Under the pieces are notes generated by a model. The model was not told the DNA's origin and did not search any database. It saw only the letters and a program-made list of their open reading frames with translations. 64,000 nt of DNA from Variovorax gossypii. Its GTDB lineage: Bacteria > Pseudomonadota > Gammaproteobacteria > Burkholderiales > Burkholderiaceae_C. The stretch is from positions 1,513,929-1,577,928 of the forward strand of contig NZ_RXOE01000002.1 of the NCBI RefSeq assembly GCF_003965815.1, read 5' to 3'. A program made the position numbers and the translations under genes. Shown here one piece after another: positions 59,382 through 64,000 of this stretch. The stretch's first letter is position 1, and every line of letters begins with the position of its first letter.

Positions 59382-60455
59382 ATGTTCGACAAACGCGCAC
59401 TCATCGTCGGCGTCACCGGCATCGTCGGCAACAACCTCGCACGCCAGCTGCTGGCCGAAGGCGGCTGGGAGGTGCTGGGCATCTCTCGCAAGCCGCCATC
59501 GGGCCTGTCGCGCGTGAAGCACGTTGCGCTCGATGTGCTCGATGCCGAGGCTACGCGACGCGCATTGGCCGATGCACGCCCGACCCACGTCTTCTTCTGC
59601 ACCTGGACGCGCATGTCCAGCGAGGCCGAGAACTGCCGCGTCAACGGCGCGATGGTGCGTCACGTGCTCGATGCCGTGAGCGGCCCCGGTCAGGTCTCGG
59701 TGCGGCACGTGGCGCTGGTCACCGGCACCAAGAACTACCTCGGACCGTTCGACATGTATGCGCGCAACCAGCCCGAGACGCCGTTCCGCGAGGACCAGCC
59801 GCGCCTTCCGATCGACAACTTCTACTACGTGCAGGAAGACGTGGTGTTCGAGTTCGCCGCGCGCAACGGCTGGTCGTGGAGCGTGCATCGGCCGCACACC
59901 ATCGTCGGCTACGCCGTGGGCAATGCGATGAACATCGGCGTCACGCTTGCGGTGTATGCCTCGGTCTGCAAGGCGCACGGACGGCCCTTCCTGTTTCCCG
60001 GCTCGCCCACACAGCATGCGGGCCTCAGCGACGTGACCGATGCGCGCCTGCTGGCACGGCACCTGGCCTGGGCCGCCACAGCGCCCGCGGCGCGCAACGA
60101 GGCCTTCAACGTCGCCAACGGCGATGTGTTCCGCTGGAAGCGGCTGTGGAGCGTGATCGGTGGCTACTTCGGTCTCGAGGCCGCGCCGTATCCGGGCGCA
60201 CAAGTGCCGCTACTGCAGCAGATGGCCGACATGGCGCCGCTGTGGAGCGGCCTCGTGCAGGCGCATCGCCTGCAGCCGCACGGCATCGACGAGCTGGCAT
60301 CGGCCTGGCACACCGACCTCGACCTGGGCCGCCCCATGGAGTGCGTCAACGACATGAACAAGAGCCGGCGCCTGGGTTTCCTCGGCTTCCAGGACACCGA
60401 GCGGTCGTTCCTCGACCTGTTCGACCAGCTGCGCCACGAACGAATCATCCCCTGA
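59382..60455 (+). CDS. PRISE-like NAD(P)-dependent reductase (progesterone 5-beta-reductase/iridoid-synthase family SDR)
   Basis: This protein has 357 residues. GVTGIVGNNLARQLLAEGGWEVLGISRKPP is the nucleotide-binding start, with FFCTWTRM, VTGTKNYLGPF and DNFYYVQEDVVFEFAARNGWSWSVHRPHTIVGYAVGNAMN following. The NFYYxQED motif and TGxKxYxGPF are hallmarks of PRISE enzymes, which reduce activated C=C bonds of enones; the catalytic Tyr is in FYYVQED. It suggests an enone intermediate in the pathway (inference). Confidence 0.87.
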   Translation: MFDKRALIVGVTGIVGNNLARQLLAEGGWEVLGISRKPPSGLSRVKHVALDVLDAEATRRALADARPTHVFFCTWTRMSSEAENCRVNGAMVRHVLDAVSGPGQVSVRHVALVTGTKNYLGPFDMYARNQPETPFREDQPRLPIDNFYYVQEDVVFEFAARNGWSWSVHRPHTIVGYAVGNAMNIGVTLAVYASVCKAHGRPFLFPGSPTQHAGLSDVTDARLLARHLAWAATAPAARNEAFNVANGDVFRWKRLWSVIGGYFGLEAAPYPGAQVPLLQQMADMAPLWSGLVQAHRLQPHGIDELASAWHTDLDLGRPMECVNDMNKSRRLGFLGFQDTERSFLDLFDQLRHERIIP

Positions 60456-60481
60456 AGAGACAACCAACGGAGAACAACACC

Positions 60482-61267
60482 ATGGACAACAGCTTGAAGG
60501 ATCGCGTCGCGATCGTCACGGGCGCTGGAGCCGGCATCGGCCTGGCGACCACGCGGCAGTTTCTGGAGGCCGGTGCGCGCGTGGTCGCCGCCGACCTCGA
60601 CACCTCGGCGCTGCAGGCGCTGGGTGGCGACGGTCTGCACCCCGTGAAGGCCGACATGCGCGACGCCGACGCCGCCGGGCAGCTCACGCGCGAAGCGCTG
60701 CAACGCTTCGGCCAGATCGACATCCTCTTCAACAACGCGGGCGTGGCGACCGCGCGCGACGGCTTCCTGAAGATCAGCGATGAGGACTGGCAGGCGACCT
60801 TCAACCTGAACCTCATGGGCTACGTGCGCATGAGCCGCGCGGTGCTGCCGCACATGCTCGAGCGCAAGCGCGGGGCGCTGGTGCACTGCGCCTCGGAGAC
60901 GGGGCGCATCCCGCATCCGCTGCTGCCCGACTACAGCGTGTCGAAGGCAGCGATCCTGATGTTGTCGAAGATCCTCGCGACCGAGTTCACCGGCCAGGGC
61001 GTGCGCTCCAACGTGGTGTCGCCCGCGCATGTGCGCACCGCGCTGTGGGACCGCCCCGGCGGCTTCCTCGACTCGCTCGCCGCCAAGTACGGCTCGGGCC
61101 GCGAGGAAGCGGTCGATATCTTCCTCAAGACCGCGAACATCCCCTCGGGCCGGTTGGGCCGCCCCGAGGACGTGGCGGCGGCAGTGTTGTTCCTCGCCTC
61201 GGCCCAGGCCGATTTCATCACCGGCGTGGAGCTCGCGGTGAACGGCGGCGTGACCAAGTTCGTGTGA
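60482..61267 (+). CDS. Classical SDR oxidoreductase (SDR 1 of 4)
   Basis: This protein has 261 residues. TGAGAGIGLATTRQF (cofactor loop), FNNAGVATARD, Ser in HCASETGRIP, YSVSK (catalytic Tyr/Lys) and the C-terminal GVELAVNGGVTKFV are all present. Asp in VVAADLD after strand 2 predicts NAD(H). It lies 26 bases after the PRISE gene. Confidence 0.92.
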   Translation: MDNSLKDRVAIVTGAGAGIGLATTRQFLEAGARVVAADLDTSALQALGGDGLHPVKADMRDADAAGQLTREALQRFGQIDILFNNAGVATARDGFLKISDEDWQATFNLNLMGYVRMSRAVLPHMLERKRGALVHCASETGRIPHPLLPDYSVSKAAILMLSKILATEFTGQGVRSNVVSPAHVRTALWDRPGGFLDSLAAKYGSGREEAVDIFLKTANIPSGRLGRPEDVAAAVLFLASAQADFITGVELAVNGGVTKFV

Positions 61268-61278
61268 GGAGCGCGGGC

Positions 61279-62067
61279 ATGCAACGTTTCGAACAGCGCA
61301 TCGTGCTCGTGACCGGCGCGGGCTCGGGCATCGGCGCGGCGATCGCACAGCGCCTGGCGCAGGAGGGCGCCGCGGTGGTCGTGGCCGATCGCGACCTGTC
61401 GGCCGCTACTGCCGTCGCCGCTTCGCTGGAGGCCAAGGGGCAGGGCGCATTCGCCATCGGGCTCGATGTCACGAGCAGCGACGACATCGCCGCCGCCATC
61501 GAGCGCATCCGCGCGCGGCACGGCCGGCTCGACGCGCTTGTGAACAACGCGGGCATCCACCACGGCGGCAGTTTCGAGGAGACCGACATGGCGCACTGGC
61601 GCCGGCTCATGGCGGTGAACGTCGAAGGCACCATGGGCCTGTCGCTGGCGGCACTGCCGCTGCTGAAGGCGGCGGGCCGACCGACGGCCATCGTCAATCT
61701 CTCCTCGATCTCCGGCCTGGGCGGAGACTTCGGGCAGGCGGCCTACGCCACGAGCAAGGGTGCCGTCACGCACCTCACGCGCAGCATGGCGCTCGACCTC
61801 GCGAAGTTCGGCATCCGCGTGAATGCGGTGTGCCCGGGCTCCGTGAGAACGCCGATGTTCGACGCCGCGATCGCGAAGCTCGACCCAGCCAAGATCGAGG
61901 AGGCCTTTGCCAGGGCCTACCCGATGGGTCGCATCGCGGAGCCGGCCGAGGTCGCTGCTGCCGTGGCCTTCCTTGCTTCGGACGATGCCTCGTTCGTCAA
62001 CGGCGTCAACCTGCCGGTGGATGGCGGGCTGACGGCGCACAACGGGGCGCCGCGCTTCGACGGCTGA
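61279..62067 (+). CDS. Classical SDR oxidoreductase (SDR 2 of 4)
   Basis: This protein has 262 residues. Motifs are TGAGSGIGAAIAQRL, VNNAGIHHGG, VNLSSISGLGG, YATSK and NLPVDGGLTAHNG. Asp in VVVADRD favours NAD(H). The FGQAAYATSKGAV and VCPGSVRTPM phrases match the 3-oxoacyl-ACP reductase/sugar dehydrogenase group. It follows the previous SDR gene by 11 bases. Confidence 0.92.
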   Translation: MQRFEQRIVLVTGAGSGIGAAIAQRLAQEGAAVVVADRDLSAATAVAASLEAKGQGAFAIGLDVTSSDDIAAAIERIRARHGRLDALVNNAGIHHGGSFEETDMAHWRRLMAVNVEGTMGLSLAALPLLKAAGRPTAIVNLSSISGLGGDFGQAAYATSKGAVTHLTRSMALDLAKFGIRVNAVCPGSVRTPMFDAAIAKLDPAKIEEAFARAYPMGRIAEPAEVAAAVAFLASDDASFVNGVNLPVDGGLTAHNGAPRFDG

Positions 62068-62121
62068 AGGCGGTCAGCCGCTTCCTCCAAGAAATCTTCC
62101 TCCACGACAACAGGACACTTT

Positions 62122-62909
62122 ATGGATCTCGGACTCGAGGGCGCACGCGCGCTCGTCACAGCATCGACAGGCGGCATCGGACGCGAAATTGCCCGCACGC
62201 TGGCGCGCGAAGGCGCCATCGTCCACGTCAACGGACGCACCGCGCAGGCGGTCGACGCCGCGCTCGTCGACCTGCGCGAGAGCGCGCCCGGCGCGCGGCT
62301 CGAGGGGCTGGTCGCCAACAACGGCGATGCCCGGGGCTGCGGCGAGACCATCGCGCTGCTGCCAGAGATCGACATCCTCGTGAACAACCTCGGCATCTAC
62401 GAGTCCGTGCCTTTCACGCAGACCACCGACGCTCAGTGGCTCGAGAGCTTCGAGGTGAACGTGATGAGCGGCGTGCGGCTGGGCCGCCACTACATACAGG
62501 GCATGCTGCAGCGGGGCAGGGGCCGCATCGTGTTCCTGTCGAGCGAGGCGGCCATCGTGCCCGCGCCGGAGTTGCCGCACTACAGCGCATCGAAGTCGAT
62601 GCTGCTGTCGGTCTCGCGCACGCTGGCGGAGCTGACCCGGGGGGCGGCCGTGACGGTCAACGCCGTCGTGCCCGGATCTACCCGCACCGAGGGCGTCCGG
62701 GCTTTCGTGCAGGAGCTGTTCCCGGAACTGCCCTACGAGGAAGCCGAGCGACGCTTCGTCGCGGAGAACCGCGGCACATCGATCATCGCGCGGCTCATCG
62801 ATCCGGTGGAAGTAGCCGATCTCGTGGCCTTCGTGTGCAGCCGGCGCGCGAGCGCCATCAACGGCGCGGCGCTGCGCGTGGACGGCGGCATCGTCCGTTC
62901 CATCTACTG

Positions 62910-62910
<1 letters not shown>
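62122..62910 (+). CDS. Classical SDR oxidoreductase (SDR 3 of 4)
   Basis: This protein has 262 residues. The cofactor loop reads TASTGGIGREIARTL, with a basic residue in VHVNGRT after strand 2 that predicts NADP(H). VNNLGIYES replaces the usual NNAG, Ser is in VFLSSEAAIVP, and YSASK is the catalytic pair. The NNLG variant and the long VRAFVQELFPELPYEEAERRF insert are typical of one SDR subgroup in Proteobacteria. It overlaps the next gene by one base. Confidence 0.9.

Positions 62911-64000
<1,090 letters not shown>

Overview
The window is high-GC DNA from a Gram-negative bacterium. The glnA–ntrB–ntrC order with a sigma-54 promoter, the many tripartite-tricarboxylate (Bug) binding proteins, the abundant TetR/LysR regulators and the codon usage point to Burkholderiales, probably Comamonadaceae and Variovorax-like. 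The species call is inference; no rRNA or tRNA gene was recognised.

Positions 1–33.8 kb look accessory. In order they hold: the end of a branched-chain/aromatic acid ABC import cluster (LivM, an acyl-CoA ligase, a VOC protein) with two overlapping paralogous TetR genes; a LuxR regulator coupled to a broken Bug receptor gene; an IS66 transposase scrap; an MlaA-like protein with an SGNH hydrolase; and small secreted proteins. Next come an SDR and an NAD(P)-binding protein; a ferredoxin/metallo-hydrolase pair divergent from a TetR gene with tandem palindromic operators; and a second TetR-led operon of aldo/keto reductase, lipoprotein hydrolase, quinone-oxidoreductase-like enzyme and alpha/beta hydrolase. 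A MipA–response regulator–histidine kinase–SDR–regulator operon is divergent from a tripartite RND efflux operon. The stretch ends with a PchB-like chorismate mutase coupled to a Bug receptor, a methyltransferase-like gene, an IS66 remnant, an AT-rich orphan and about 650 bp of unassigned sequence.

Positions 33.8–50 kb look like chromosomal backbone. They contain a possible SOS (LexA) box between a small minus-strand gene pair and a structured plus-strand region, a protein-lysine-methyltransferase-like gene, gamma-glutamyltransferase, an RsuA-type pseudouridine synthase, a YncE-like beta-propeller with a deacetylase-like protein, a sterol-desaturase family protein, an EI24 membrane protein and a CinA-type MoCF protein. 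They end with the nitrogen circuit glnA/ntrB/ntrC, a TonB-like lipoprotein and exonuclease III.

Positions 50–64 kb are catabolic. An Old Yellow Enzyme gene translationally coupled to a luciferase-like flavin oxidoreductase is divergent from a LysR regulator. A TetR gene is divergent from a long operon: VOC protein, sugar-type ABC importer (binding protein, ATPase, two permeases), a PRISE-like reductase, four SDR dehydrogenases, and the start of a class III alcohol dehydrogenase. This operon is the best candidate for an undescribed pathway: it has a carbohydrate-type importer and five nucleotide-dependent oxidoreductases but no sugar kinase, isomerase or aldolase in view.
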